The notes below the pieces were generated by a model. The model ran no database searches. It was not told the DNA's origin and saw only the letters and a list, made by a program, of their open reading frames with translations. Position numbers and translations under genes: made by a program. From JBDWFY01 sp965275915 (GTDB taxonomy: Bacteria; Pseudomonadota; Alphaproteobacteria; Rhizobiales; Stappiaceae): 64,000 nucleotides of DNA. The stretch spans positions 1,612,001 through 1,676,000 of the forward strand of contig CBDHYI010000007.1 of the NCBI GenBank assembly GCA_965275915.1, written 5' to 3'. Of the stretch, positions 39,960 through 48,641 are shown piece by piece. The first letter of the stretch is position 1. The number at the start of each line of letters is the position of its first letter.

Positions 39960-42555
39960 TCACAATCCTCTGCGGCACGACAATGACCTTGCGCGGGGCC
40001 TTGCCGTCCAGTATCCGGGCGACGGCTTCCAGTTGCAGGACGGCTGCTTCAACATCTTCGTTGGAGGCATCCCGGGCAATTGACAGCTCCGCGCGTTTCT
40101 TGCCGTTGACCTGAACCGGCAGGACAACAGTATTTTCAATTAAAAGATCTTTTTCCGACCGCGGCCAGCCGGAAGTCGCAAGAATTGCGGTTTGCCCCAG
40201 CTTTTGCCAGCACTCCTCGGCAAGATGCGGCATCATCGGGGCCATAATTTGAACCAGGGTTTCAACTGCCTCGCGCAGTGCCCAGGAAGCATCGTCAGAG
40301 TTCGGCTTGCCGACTTTGCTTATGCTGTTGACCAGTTCGTACATGCGGGCCACCGCACGGTTGAATGCCAGTTTTTCAATGTCTTTGGACACTGCATCAA
40401 GCGTTTTGTGCGTTGTCCGGCGCAACATCATCGCCGCATCGCCAAATGCATCGGGTTTCGGTGTATCAGCCGGAGGGACTATGTTTGCGGCCTCGTCAAC
40501 CAGGCGCCATACCCGTTGAACGAACCGGTAAGCACCCTGAACGCCTTCCTCGGTCCAGATCACATCGCGTTCCGGCGGCGAATCGGACAGCATGAAAAAG
40601 CGGGCTGTATCCGCTCCGTATGTGTCGATAATGTCGGTCGGATCAACGGTGTTCTTTTTCGATTTCGACATTTTTTCAATCGAACCGATCCTGACTTCAG
40701 CACCGGTGTCGAGCCGGAATGCACGCCGTTTTCCGTCGGTTTCTTCGATACGGAGATCGGCAGGCAAGACCCACTGACCGTCGGCATCCTGATATGTCTC
40801 GTGGGTGACCATGCCTTGCGTAAACAGCCCTTTGAAAGGTTCCTTCAGGCCGACATAACCGGTGATCTGCATGGCTCTTGTGAAGAAGCGTGAATAGAGC
40901 AGATGCAGAATCGCGTGCTCGATGCCGCCGATATACTGATCGACGGGCAACCAGCTGTCAGCTGTTGCCTTGTCAGCCGGTTCTTCCAGGTCCGGTGATG
41001 TGAAACGCGTGTAGTACCACGAGGAGTCGACAAACGTGTCCATCGTGTCCGTTTCCCTGGTCGCCTCCGCACCGCACTGGGGACAGATGCAATGTTTCCA
41101 GGTCGGATGGCGGTCCAGCGGATTGCCGGGCTTGTCGAAATTGATATCTTTAGGCAGTTCCACCGGCAGATCCTGCTTGGGGACGGGAACCGTGCCGCAG
41201 GTGTCACAGTGGATGACCGGGATCGGGCAGCCCCAGTAACGCTGCCGGGAAATACCCCAGTCGCGCAGTTTGTAATTGACCTGGCGTTCAGCCTGAGGGC
41301 GTCCGCCGATCTGCTGCCCCTCCAGACGTACCGCGATGGCTTCCTTGGCGTCCGGGATGCTCAGGCCGTTCAGAAAATCCGAATTGATCATAAGGCCCTC
41401 ACCCGTATAGGCCTCCTGTTCAATTGCGAAGCCTGCCGCATCAACGCCGTCCGGCAGGACCACAGGCGTAACCGCGAGGCCGTATTTATTGGCAAAATCC
41501 AGGTCGCGCTGATCGTGGCCCGGGCAGCCGAAAATAGCGCCGGTGCCGTAATCCATCAGAATGAAATTCGCGACATAGACCGGCAGGGTCTCCCCTTCCT
41601 TCACCGGGTGACGGACCCGCAGGCCGGTATCGAAACCTTTTTTCTCAGCGGTTTCGATTGCTGCCACAGACGTGCCCATTCGCCTGCATTCTTCAATGAA
41701 AGCACTCAGGTCGGAATTCTTTTCCGCAATGGCGGCGGACAAAGGATGATCGGGGGACAGTGCCATAAAGCTGGCACCGAACAGCGTATCGGGGCGCGTC
41801 GTGAAAATCTCAAGCGTCTCCGAACCGTCCGGAGCGGGCGTTTGAAAGGCAAACCGCACCTTCAGGCCTTCTGAACGCCCGATCCAGTTTTTCTGCATCA
41901 GACGCACCTTTTCCGGCCAGCGGTCCAGTGTGTCCAGAGCCTCAAGCAGGTCCGGTGCGTGCTCGGATATGTTGAAGAACCACTGGGTCAGCTCCCGCTG
42001 CTCAACCGGCGCACCGGACCGCCATCCGCAGCCGTCGATGACCTGTTCGTTTGCCAGGACGGTCATGTCGACCGGATCCCAGTTTACTTTCGATTTTTTT
42101 CTGTAAACGAGCCCGGCTTCCAGAAAATCGACAAACAGCTTCTGCTGCTGCTTGTAATAAGCGACGTCGCATGTCGCAAACTCGCGCGACCAATCCAGCG
42201 ACAGCCCCATGATCTTGAGCTGATCGCGCATGACGGCAATATTCTGATAGGTCCAGTCGCTGGGATGAACGTTGTTCTGCATTGCGGCGTTTTCCGCCGG
42301 CATGCCGAAGGCGTCCCAGCCCATCGGGTGCAGAACATTATAGCCCCGCGCGCGGCGATAGCGGGCGACAACATCGCCCATTGCATAGTTGCGCACATGG
42401 CCTATGTGAATGCGCCCGGACGGATAGGGGAACATTTCAAGGACATAGTATTTCGGCCGCTGATCGTCATTGGAGGCTTTGAAAACCTCGGCCTCTTCCC
42501 ATGTCTTTTGCCACCGGGCTTCCGCCTCGCGTGCGTTGTAGCGCTCGCTTGCCAT
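39946..42555 (-). CDS. leuS: Leucyl-tRNA synthetase
   Basis: The class I signatures HIGH (FPYPSGRIHIGHVRNYAMG) and KMSKS (IEKMSKSKKNTVDPTD) are present. The CP1 editing domain includes TRPDTLFGASFM and the conserved GCPGHDQRDLDFANKY. The Met at 42555 (MASERYNAREAEARW) gives 869 residues, matching relatives; the frame also has a Met at 42609. Neither has a clear Shine-Dalgarno sequence, so the start is uncertain. Confidence 0.96.
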   Translation of the reverse strand: MASERYNAREAEARWQKTWEEAEVFKASNDDQRPKYYVLEMFPYPSGRIHIGHVRNYAMGDVVARYRRARGYNVLHPMGWDAFGMPAENAAMQNNVHPSDWTYQNIAVMRDQLKIMGLSLDWSREFATCDVAYYKQQQKLFVDFLEAGLVYRKKSKVNWDPVDMTVLANEQVIDGCGWRSGAPVEQRELTQWFFNISEHAPDLLEALDTLDRWPEKVRLMQKNWIGRSEGLKVRFAFQTPAPDGSETLEIFTTRPDTLFGASFMALSPDHPLSAAIAEKNSDLSAFIEECRRMGTSVAAIETAEKKGFDTGLRVRHPVKEGETLPVYVANFILMDYGTGAIFGCPGHDQRDLDFANKYGLAVTPVVLPDGVDAAGFAIEQEAYTGEGLMINSDFLNGLSIPDAKEAIAVRLEGQQIGGRPQAERQVNYKLRDWGISRQRYWGCPIPVIHCDTCGTVPVPKQDLPVELPKDINFDKPGNPLDRHPTWKHCICPQCGAEATRETDTMDTFVDSSWYYTRFTSPDLEEPADKATADSWLPVDQYIGGIEHAILHLLYSRFFTRAMQITGYVGLKEPFKGLFTQGMVTHETYQDADGQWVLPADLRIEETDGKRRAFRLDTGAEVRIGSIEKMSKSKKNTVDPTDIIDTYGADTARFFMLSDSPPERDVIWTEEGVQGAYRFVQRVWRLVDEAANIVPPADTPKPDAFGDAAMMLRRTTHKTLDAVSKDIEKLAFNRAVARMYELVNSISKVGKPNSDDASWALREAVETLVQIMAPMMPHLAEECWQKLGQTAILATSGWPRSEKDLLIENTVVLPVQVNGKKRAELSIARDASNEDVEAAVLQLEAVARILDGKAPRKVIVVPQRIVNVVA

Positions 42556-42753
42556 AATATCTGCCGTCTGTCTTGTCTTTTTCGTTGTCAGTGTTTGAGC
42601 GACTGTCATCAGAATTTGGTGCCGCGGTCAACCGCAAGATTGCCCGCGCCCGGAATGAAATCGGAGTGACAGGCTTGAATATTCAATTGTTTTTGTGCAT
42701 GTGGCAGGAGCCACACGGCAATTGGACCTTAAACCGGCTTTTTGGGAACAGGC

Positions 42754-43419
42754 ATGACCCCTGCGGAACGACTCAACAGAGTGAAGAAACAGCTGGTTGA
42801 AGCGGCCGAGCCGGCAGGTCTGGCCGATGATCCGCCCACACTCATTGCGGTTTCCAAAACCTATGATCGGGACATGATTGAACCGGTTATCCTGGCCGGT
42901 CAGCGGATATTCGGTGAAAACCGGGTCCAGGAAAGCCAAAAAAAGTGGCCGGATATCAAAGCAGACTATCCGGACATTGAGCTGCACCTGATCGGACTGC
43001 TGCAGTCCAACAAGGTAGCCGATGCAGTCGCATTGTTCGATGTCATCCATACGGTTGATCGGCAAAAAATTGCACGCACGATTAAAAAGGAGATGGTTCG
43101 GCAGGGCCGCGATGTTCGCCTGTTCATCCAGGTCAATAGCGGCAGCGAACCGCAAAAAGCCGGTGTGGAACCGGCCGAAGCCGACCGCTTCATCGCCTTT
43201 TGCCGGGACGATCTGCAGCTGGATATCAGCGGGCTGATGTGCATCCCGCCGGCCGGTGAAGACCCTGTGCCTCATTTCAATCGGCTCGCCGATATTGCGA
43301 GGCGCAACGGGCTTGCGGGCCTGTCCATGGGTATGTCTGCGGACTTCGAGCGTGCAATTGAGGCGGGCGCGACCTGCGTTCGGGTCGGATCCGCTATCTT
43401 CGGACCGCGTATTCCTTGA
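42754..43419 (+). CDS. yggS: PLP homeostasis protein, YggS/PROSC family
   Basis: The PLP Lys lies in TLIAVSKTYDRDMIEPVI, followed by IFGENRVQESQKKW, ELHLIGLLQSNKV and the phosphate-binding LSMGMSADFERAIEAGATCVRVGSAIFG. The protein is a single TIM barrel that binds PLP without known catalysis and buffers vitamin B6. The ATG at 42754 with GGGA upstream is preferred over TTG at 42742. It is divergent from leuS. Confidence 0.94.
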   Translation: MTPAERLNRVKKQLVEAAEPAGLADDPPTLIAVSKTYDRDMIEPVILAGQRIFGENRVQESQKKWPDIKADYPDIELHLIGLLQSNKVADAVALFDVIHTVDRQKIARTIKKEMVRQGRDVRLFIQVNSGSEPQKAGVEPAEADRFIAFCRDDLQLDISGLMCIPPAGEDPVPHFNRLADIARRNGLAGLSMGMSADFERAIEAGATCVRVGSAIFGPRIP

Positions 43420-43715
43420 CTTGATCGGACAATGACCGTATACCGCGCTCACTCTGGACAGGACGACGTCAGTCACCATCCGACCGGGCCCCAGGCGGTG
43501 TAAAAAGAGCCCGGAGGAAACCATCCGACAGCGCGATGCGCCCTCGGGTGCTTTTTTGCTTGCGAAATTGGGTCTCCCGATCGTTTTTCGGATCTTGTGC
43601 CTGAATTTCTTTGCAGAATAAGGTGGATGACTTTTGCGATTGTCACCCCTTTGAAAGAACGCCGTTCAAAGGGACGCACACCTGCCTGGAACCGAAAACG
43701 AAAGAAGAGCGGCTC
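43420..43715 (+). promoter_or_regulatory. ffh leader: terminator-like hairpin and a strong 9-bp hairpin
   Basis: The 296-bp gap has two structures. A short GC-rich hairpin with a U run lies near 43536-43558 (GCGCCC TC GGGTGC then TTTTTT) and could end yggS transcription. CCCTTTGAA (43647-43655) pairs perfectly with TTCAAAGGG (43665-43673) over a 9-nt loop, 42 nt before the ffh start. The second may be a leader control element. Confidence 0.5.
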
Positions 43716-45233
43716 ATGTTTGAAAGCCTTTCAGACCGTCTTGGCGGCATACTGGATAAGCTGACGAAACGCGGATCTCTGAGTGAGGCCGACGTCAATG
43801 CGGCGTTGCGCGAAGTCAGACGCGCGCTGATTGAGGCCGACGTGGCTTTGAACGTGGTGCGTTCTTTCACCGACAAGGTCCGCTCACGTGCTGTGGGGGC
43901 CGAGGTCGTCAAATCCGTCACCCCCGGTCAGATGGTCGTCAAGATTGTGCATGACCAGCTCGTCGAGATGTTGGGTGAAGAAGCGGATCCGATCAATCTT
44001 CAGGCGGCGGCGCCCGTGCCGGTCATGATGGTTGGACTGCAGGGGTCCGGTAAGACGACCACCACCGCCAAAATCGCCCGGCGGCTTTCACAGCGTGACA
44101 ACCGGAAGGTGCTGATGGCGTCTCTGGACACCAGACGTCCGGCCGCTCAGGAACAGTTGAAGGTTCTGGGGGAGCAGAACGGCATTCAGACTTTGCCGAT
44201 CGTCGCAGGACAGACGCCGACGCAAATTGCTGACAGGGCCATGAACGCAGCGCGGCTTGGCGGCTATGATGTGGTGATCCTTGATACGGCCGGGCGCACC
44301 CATATCGACGAACCGCTGATGCTGGAAATGGCGGACATCAAGTCTATTGCCAATCCGCATGAGATCTTGCTGGTGGCGGATTCCCTGACAGGTCAGGACG
44401 CGGTGAATCTTGCCCAGAGTTTTGATGAGCGTGTCGGCATAACCGGCATTGTGCTGACCCGTATGGACGGTGACGGCCGGGGTGGTGCCGCGTTGTCGAT
44501 GCGTGCCGTGACCGGCAAACCGGTGAAACTGCTCGGCACCGGTGAAAAAGCCGATGCGCTTGAGGACTTTCATCCGCGCAGGATTGCCGACCGCATCCTC
44601 GGAATGGGTGACATTGTCTCGCTGGTTGAAAAGGCCGCTGAAACCATCGATGCGGAAAAAGCCGCGAAGATGGCCAAGAAAATGCAGAAAGGCGCCTTTG
44701 ACCTTGAGGATTTGTCCGAGCAGCTCGGTCAGATGGAGAAACTGGGCGGGATGTCGGGCATGATGTCGATGATGCCCGGTGTCGGCAAGATGAAAAAGCA
44801 GATGCAGGCGGCCAATCTGGACGAAAGCATGTTCCGGCGTCAGCGTGCGATTATCTCGTCGATGACAATGAAGGAAAAAAGAAACCCCAAGCTCCTGAAC
44901 GCCAGCCGCAAGAAACGGATTGCCGCCGGCTCCGGCACGCAGGTTCAGGATGTCAATAAACTCCTGAAAATGCACCGGCAGATGGCGGACGTCATGAAGA
45001 TGATGGGCAAGAAAAAGGGCGGCCTGTTGGGCGGCCTCGGCGGACTGATGGGCGGCGGCATGCCGCAAGTCGATCCGGCGGAACTTGAAAAAATGGCCAA
45101 GAGTGGTGGTCTGCCGCCGATGCCGGGAGGATTGCCGGGCAATCTTCCGGGCGGGTTGCCCGGATTGGGCGGCGGGAACCTGCCCGGTCTTGGGGGACTT
45201 CCCGGGCTTGGCGGCAAAGGCAAAAAGAAATGA
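43716..45233 (+). CDS. ffh: Signal recognition particle protein Ffh
   Basis: Ffh binds signal peptides and SRP RNA. It has the N domain, the G domain (GLQGSGKTTTTAKIARRL, DTRRPAAQEQL, DTAGRTHIDE, TRMDGDGRGGAALS) and the Met-rich M domain with the SRP RNA-binding SSMTMKEKRNP and RKKRIAAGSG. The C-terminal ~45 residues are a Gly/Leu/Pro repeat tail (GGLPGNLPGGLPGLGGG). The ATG at 43716 starts MFESLSDRLGGIL, the family start; the frame is open to 43611. It overlaps the chorismate mutase start by 4 bp. Confidence 0.96.
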   Translation: MFESLSDRLGGILDKLTKRGSLSEADVNAALREVRRALIEADVALNVVRSFTDKVRSRAVGAEVVKSVTPGQMVVKIVHDQLVEMLGEEADPINLQAAAPVPVMMVGLQGSGKTTTTAKIARRLSQRDNRKVLMASLDTRRPAAQEQLKVLGEQNGIQTLPIVAGQTPTQIADRAMNAARLGGYDVVILDTAGRTHIDEPLMLEMADIKSIANPHEILLVADSLTGQDAVNLAQSFDERVGITGIVLTRMDGDGRGGAALSMRAVTGKPVKLLGTGEKADALEDFHPRRIADRILGMGDIVSLVEKAAETIDAEKAAKMAKKMQKGAFDLEDLSEQLGQMEKLGGMSGMMSMMPGVGKMKKQMQAANLDESMFRRQRAIISSMTMKEKRNPKLLNASRKKRIAAGSGTQVQDVNKLLKMHRQMADVMKMMGKKKGGLLGGLGGLMGGGMPQVDPAELEKMAKSGGLPPMPGGLPGNLPGGLPGLGGGNLPGLGGLPGLGGKGKKK

Positions 45234-45538
45234 GCTTGGACGATCTCGACCGATCAAAAGACGCCCAGGAAATTCTGGGGGGCTTGCGCGGCAGCATCGA
45301 CAATATCGATGCCGCGCTGATCCATATGCTGGCCGAACGGTTTCGCTGCACCAAAGCGGTCGGCGAGCTCAAAGCCAAACACGATTTACCGCCGGCCGAT
45401 CCGGCGCGCGAAAAAATTCAGATCGCCCGTTTGCGAAAACTTGCGGCCGATGCGGATCTGGATCCCGATTTTGCCGAGAAGTTTCTGAACTTCATCGTCA
45501 AGGAAGTCATCAGACATCATGAAGCCATTCGTCGCTAG
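45230..45538 (+). CDS. Chorismate mutase (AroQ class)
   Basis: A 102-residue all-helical monofunctional AroQ protein: LRGSIDNIDAALIHMLAERF carries the conserved first-helix pattern, followed by AVGELKAKHDLPPADPAREK with the substrate Arg/Lys, and a last helix KFLNFIVKEVIRHHEAI. It makes prephenate for Phe and Tyr. The start overlaps the ffh stop (ATGA), implying translational coupling; this ffh-CM-rpsP order is common in Alphaproteobacteria. Confidence 0.92.
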   Translation: MSLDDLDRSKDAQEILGGLRGSIDNIDAALIHMLAERFRCTKAVGELKAKHDLPPADPAREKIQIARLRKLAADADLDPDFAEKFLNFIVKEVIRHHEAIRR

Positions 45539-45581
45539 CCCGAAGGAAAGCGACCAAAGATATCAGACAGGAGAAAAGAAC

Positions 45582-45986
45582 ATGGCTCTGAAAATTCGTC
45601 TGGCCCGCGGCGGGTCAAAGAAACGACCGTTTTACCGCATCGTCGTTGCCGATATTCGTGCACCGCGTGATGGCCGTTTCATTGAAAAGCTGGGCACCTA
45701 CAATCCGCTTTTGCCGAAAGATTCCGAGCAGCGCGTAACGCTGAACGAAGAGCGTATCAAACACTGGCTGAGCCATGGCGCAAAGCCGACGGATCGGGTA
45801 AACCGGTTTCTCGATGCCGCCGATATTCTGAAGCGGGAGCCGCGCAACAATCCGAAAAAAGCACTGCCCGGCAAGAAGGCCCAGGAAAAGCTGGATGCCA
45901 AAAAGCAGGCTGAGGAAGAGGCTGCAGCCGCTGCAGCGGAGCCCGCTGCCGAAGAACCCGAAGCCGCAGAAGCTGCCGCCGAATAA
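45582..45986 (+). CDS. rpsP: 30S ribosomal protein S16
   Basis: S16 is identified by KIRLARGGSKKRPFYRIVVA and DGRFIEKLGTYNPLLP. The core is followed by a low-complexity Ala/Glu/Lys tail (residues ~100-134), usual in Alphaproteobacteria. The ATG at 45582 has a good site (AGGAGAAAAGAAC) upstream; the frame is open to 45519. Confidence 0.96.
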   Translation: MALKIRLARGGSKKRPFYRIVVADIRAPRDGRFIEKLGTYNPLLPKDSEQRVTLNEERIKHWLSHGAKPTDRVNRFLDAADILKREPRNNPKKALPGKKAQEKLDAKKQAEEEAAAAAAEPAAEEPEAAEAAAE

Positions 45987-45993
45987 TCGGATA

Positions 45994-46047
45994 CGCCCCG
46001 GGTCCGGGAAATGATGTGTCCTGAAGACACCAGGCGGGTTCGGGGCG
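45994..46047 (+). other. Intercistronic stem-loop between rpsP and rimM
   Basis: CGCCCCG (45994-46000) pairs with CGGGGCG (46041-46047), enclosing GTGTC/GACAC (46016-46020 with 46026-46030). No U run follows. It may tune expression of rpsP against rimM-trmD by partial termination or mRNA processing. Confidence 0.4.
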
Positions 46048-46068
46048 GTTTCGTAAAAGGCCTCTGTT

Positions 46069-46629
46069 ATGGCAGGCAAGGAAACAGATCTGGTGCTGAT
46101 GGCGCAGATTGGGGCGGCACACGGCGTTCGCGGTGACGTAAGGGTAAAGTCCTTCGGCGCTGATCCCATGGCCCTTGCCGATTACGGACCGCTCTTCGAT
46201 GAGACCGGCGCACGTCGGTTCGTCATCCGATCTCTCCGGCCGCAGAAATCGGTTCTGATTGTTCGTTTTGAAAATGTTACCGGACGGACCGAAGCGGAAA
46301 CGCTGAACGGAACCAGACTTTATCTGATGCGGGATGCGCTGCCTCCCGCAGAGGATGAGGACGAGTTCTATCACGTTGATCTGATTGGTCTGACGGTGTT
46401 CACAATCGATGATGAACGCGTCGGAAACGTGATTGCCGTGCCTGACTTCGGCGCAGGCGATCTGTTGGAGGTCAAGTCGGAAAAAGGCCCCTCGTTTCTC
46501 GTTCCTTTTACCAAAGACATCGTGCCGCGTGTCGATCTCAAAGCCGGCAGAATTGTTATCGATCCGCCCGATGGTTTGCTGAGCCACCAAAAGACGCCTG
46601 ACGATGAAGATCAGGATCAGGCGCGATGA
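46069..46629 (+). CDS. rimM: Ribosome maturation factor RimM
   Basis: RimM assists 30S head assembly and binds S19. The N-terminal domain has LMAQIGAAHGVRGDVRVKSFG and the PRC-barrel domain EFYHVDLIGLTVFTIDDERVG followed by the VPDFGAGDLLEV block, with the C-terminal VPFTKDIVPRVDLKAGRI. 186 residues. Its stop overlaps the trmD start (ATGA). Confidence 0.95.
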   Translation: MAGKETDLVLMAQIGAAHGVRGDVRVKSFGADPMALADYGPLFDETGARRFVIRSLRPQKSVLIVRFENVTGRTEAETLNGTRLYLMRDALPPAEDEDEFYHVDLIGLTVFTIDDERVGNVIAVPDFGAGDLLEVKSEKGPSFLVPFTKDIVPRVDLKAGRIVIDPPDGLLSHQKTPDDEDQDQAR

Positions 46630-47336
46630 CCTTCAGGGCGACAGTCTTGACGCTCTATCCGGGTATGTTTCCCGGTCTGCTTGGGGAGAGCCTGGCGGGT
46701 CGGGGCCTTGAGAAGCGGCTCTGGGAATTGGAGATCTGCGATATTCGCAATCATGGCCGGGGACGCCACAAGGCGGCGGATGACACGCCGGCCGGAGGCG
46801 GGCCGGGAATGGTTATCCGTCCGGATGTTCTGGCGGATGCGATCGATTCGTCTTTACCGGCTGAAGACAGACGTCCGCGTCTGTTGATGAGCCCGAGAGG
46901 CCGTCGGTTCACACAGGACGATGCCCATGAAATGGCACACGGTCCGGGTGCGGTTCTGATTTGCGGTCGTTTTGAAGGGGTCGATCAACGGGTGATCGAC
47001 AGGCGCGGCCTTCAGGAAGTATCGATCGGCGATTATGTGCTCTCCGGTGGGGAGGTTGCGGCTCAGGTTATTCTGGATGCCGCAATACGGCTTATACCCG
47101 GCGTCATGGGCAACGCGGCATCCGGCACGAACGAGAGTTTTGAAAACGGTCTGCTCGAACATCCGCATTACACGCGGCCCAAGGTTTGGGAAGGTGTTGA
47201 AATACCTCCTGTTCTGACATCCGGAAACCATGCGAAGATTGCCGAATGGCAGCATGAGCAGGCAGCTGAATTGACCAGAACCCGGCGGCCGGATCTCTGG
47301 AAGGTCTTCCAGGATGCTGCTCAAAAGAAAATCTAG
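46626..47336 (+). CDS. trmD: tRNA (guanine37-N1)-methyltransferase TrmD
   Basis: TrmD is a SPOUT methyltransferase. The family motifs TLYPGMFPGLLGESLAGR, NHGRGRHKAADDTPAGGGPGM, ICGRFEGVDQRVIDR and the trefoil-knot SIGDYVLSGGEVAA are intact. 236 residues. It belongs to the rpsP-rimM-trmD-rplS operon. Confidence 0.97.
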   Translation: MTFRATVLTLYPGMFPGLLGESLAGRGLEKRLWELEICDIRNHGRGRHKAADDTPAGGGPGMVIRPDVLADAIDSSLPAEDRRPRLLMSPRGRRFTQDDAHEMAHGPGAVLICGRFEGVDQRVIDRRGLQEVSIGDYVLSGGEVAAQVILDAAIRLIPGVMGNAASGTNESFENGLLEHPHYTRPKVWEGVEIPPVLTSGNHAKIAEWQHEQAAELTRTRRPDLWKVFQDAAQKKI

Positions 47337-47341
47337 GGTTT

Positions 47342-47400
47342 GGACTCATAAAGGTGTCGCAAAAGGGCATGACAAAAGCTCTCTTTTGCAGTATGAGACC
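47342..47400 (+). promoter_or_regulatory. Putative structured leader upstream of rplS
   Basis: Two nested stems: GGACTCAT (47342-47349) with ATGAGACC (47393-47400), 7 of 8 paired, and GCAAAAG (47359-47365) with CTTTTGC (47383-47389), perfect. It starts just after the trmD stop, in the 159-bp gap before rplS. It could be an autoregulatory site for L19 or an operon-internal attenuator. Confidence 0.4.
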
Positions 47401-47495
47401 TTCTGAATTCTCACGTCATCCATGCAGGGTTGCTTGACCGGTCTCATTTTTATTGTCGATCGTCCGGGCGCCTTTAACTTACAAGGACAATATTC

Positions 47496-47948
47496 ATGGA
47501 TATCATTCAACAGCTTGACGCCGAGCAAATGGCGGCAATCGAGGAAAAGCGAAAACTTCCTCAGTTTTCTCCCGGCGACACCATTCGCGTCAACGTGCGC
47601 GTGACGGAAGGCACCCGGACCCGCGTGCAGGCCTATGAAGGCGTCTGCATTTCCCGCTCCGGCGGTGGTTTGAACGAAAATTTCACGGTTCGCAAAATTT
47701 CCTATGGCGAAGGCGTTGAACGGACATTCCCGATCTATTCACCGATGATTGAAAGTGTCGATGTTGTCCGTCGCGGTAAGGTACGCCGTGCCAAGCTCTA
47801 TTATCTGCGCGATCGCCGCGGAAAATCAGCCCGCATCACCGAAGCGACCAATGTCCGCGCAAAGCGGCTCAACGACGAGCAGCGTGATGTGGCCGCAAAG
47901 GCCAAAGCTGCCGCCAAAAGTGAAGCGCAGCAAGACGCGGCAGAGTAA
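47496..47948 (+). CDS. rplS: 50S ribosomal protein L19
   Basis: The L19 core is clear: PQFSPGDTIRVNVRVTEGTR, VQAYEGVCISRSGGGLNENF, GVERTFPIYSPMIESVDVVR and RRGKVRRAKLYYLRDRRGKSARI. A 30-residue Ala/Lys-rich tail follows. AAGGA lies upstream of the ATG. It ends the ffh-rplS operon and is followed by a terminator. Confidence 0.96.
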   Translation: MDIIQQLDAEQMAAIEEKRKLPQFSPGDTIRVNVRVTEGTRTRVQAYEGVCISRSGGGLNENFTVRKISYGEGVERTFPIYSPMIESVDVVRRGKVRRAKLYYLRDRRGKSARITEATNVRAKRLNDEQRDVAAKAKAAAKSEAQQDAAE

Positions 47949-47971
47949 TCGCTTCATCGGTTTGACGATTG

Positions 47972-48003
47972 AAGGTCCTCCTGATCAAGGCGGACCTTTT
48001 TTC
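47972..48003 (+). terminator. Rho-independent terminator after rplS
   Basis: AAGGTCC (47972-47978) pairs with GGACCTT (47992-47998) followed by a run of T. It is 24 bp after the rplS stop. Confidence 0.8.
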
Positions 48004-48291
48004 GTTTCACCTGCGGTTCTTCTCTGTCGCGACCAACCGGGAAAACTCCGCGTTCTTGACGATCCGGCCAATGTTGGTCCATTGATGGTCAGGATTTGCA
48101 GGCTTGTGAGATCTTAAATCGACGTCCAGGCCGACATATGTATCGGATATGAGTAGCAGAACGATAAAATCCGCCCGGTTTCCGGAGCGTTTGCCGCCGT
48201 TGACAGTGCCGCGCCGCGTTTGCCTGCACGATCATGTGCGTCTGCCGTCCCGATTTTATCCGATGCTCAAGGCATCCGGTAATCTACCAGA

Positions 48292-48561
48292 CTAGGCTCA
48301 GGACCTATTAATTTCATGCAATTCTGTTTTGAAAGAAGTATTCGAATGGAGAGAACCAGGGAGAAGCGAAGGTGGATACCTTTGCGAGCTCTGGTTTTCT
48401 CCAGGCGGACACTTCTTTCAAAACCCGAAGGGCGAGGCAGATTTTGTTCCTGACTGCGTTGGAAAGACTTGAAAACCGGACGGTTTCCTGCGCCTTTCCG
48501 CCTTGTCAAAAACAAAATCTGCTCTCGCAGAATGGATGAAATTAATAGGTCCTGAGCCTAG
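48292..48561 (-). mobile_element. MITE family B, copy 1 (270 bp)
   Basis: Both ends are 26-bp perfect inverted repeats starting CTAGGCTCAGGACCTATT. In reverse orientation it aligns along its whole length with the copy at 60689-60925, with an extra ~30 bp (around 48460-48490) and scattered substitutions. The interior has further inverted repeats (GTTTTGAAAGAAG with CTTCTTTCAAAAC). It codes for nothing recognisable. The flanking CTAG suggests TA duplication. Confidence 0.85.
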
Positions 48562-48641
48562 CTCAGCTGCGCATCCGCCGTCGCGCCCGAACCGTCGGGT
48601 CTTGTCGACGCCAGTAGTCACGTAAATTTTCGAGGCTGGAA

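Larger units (their letters stand above)
47949..48641. other. Intergenic region rplS-leuC (693 bp)
   Basis: It holds the rplS terminator, ~290 bp without any feature I can support, then the MITE-B copy at 48292-48561 and 80 bp before leuC. The MITE lies between any upstream promoter and leuC. GAGGCTGGAA before the ATG at 48642 is the ribosome binding site. Confidence 0.5.

Noticed and set aside
47749..48117. 122-codon frame overlapping the end of rplS
   Set aside because: It is out of frame with rplS, passes through the rplS terminator and has no recognisable domain.
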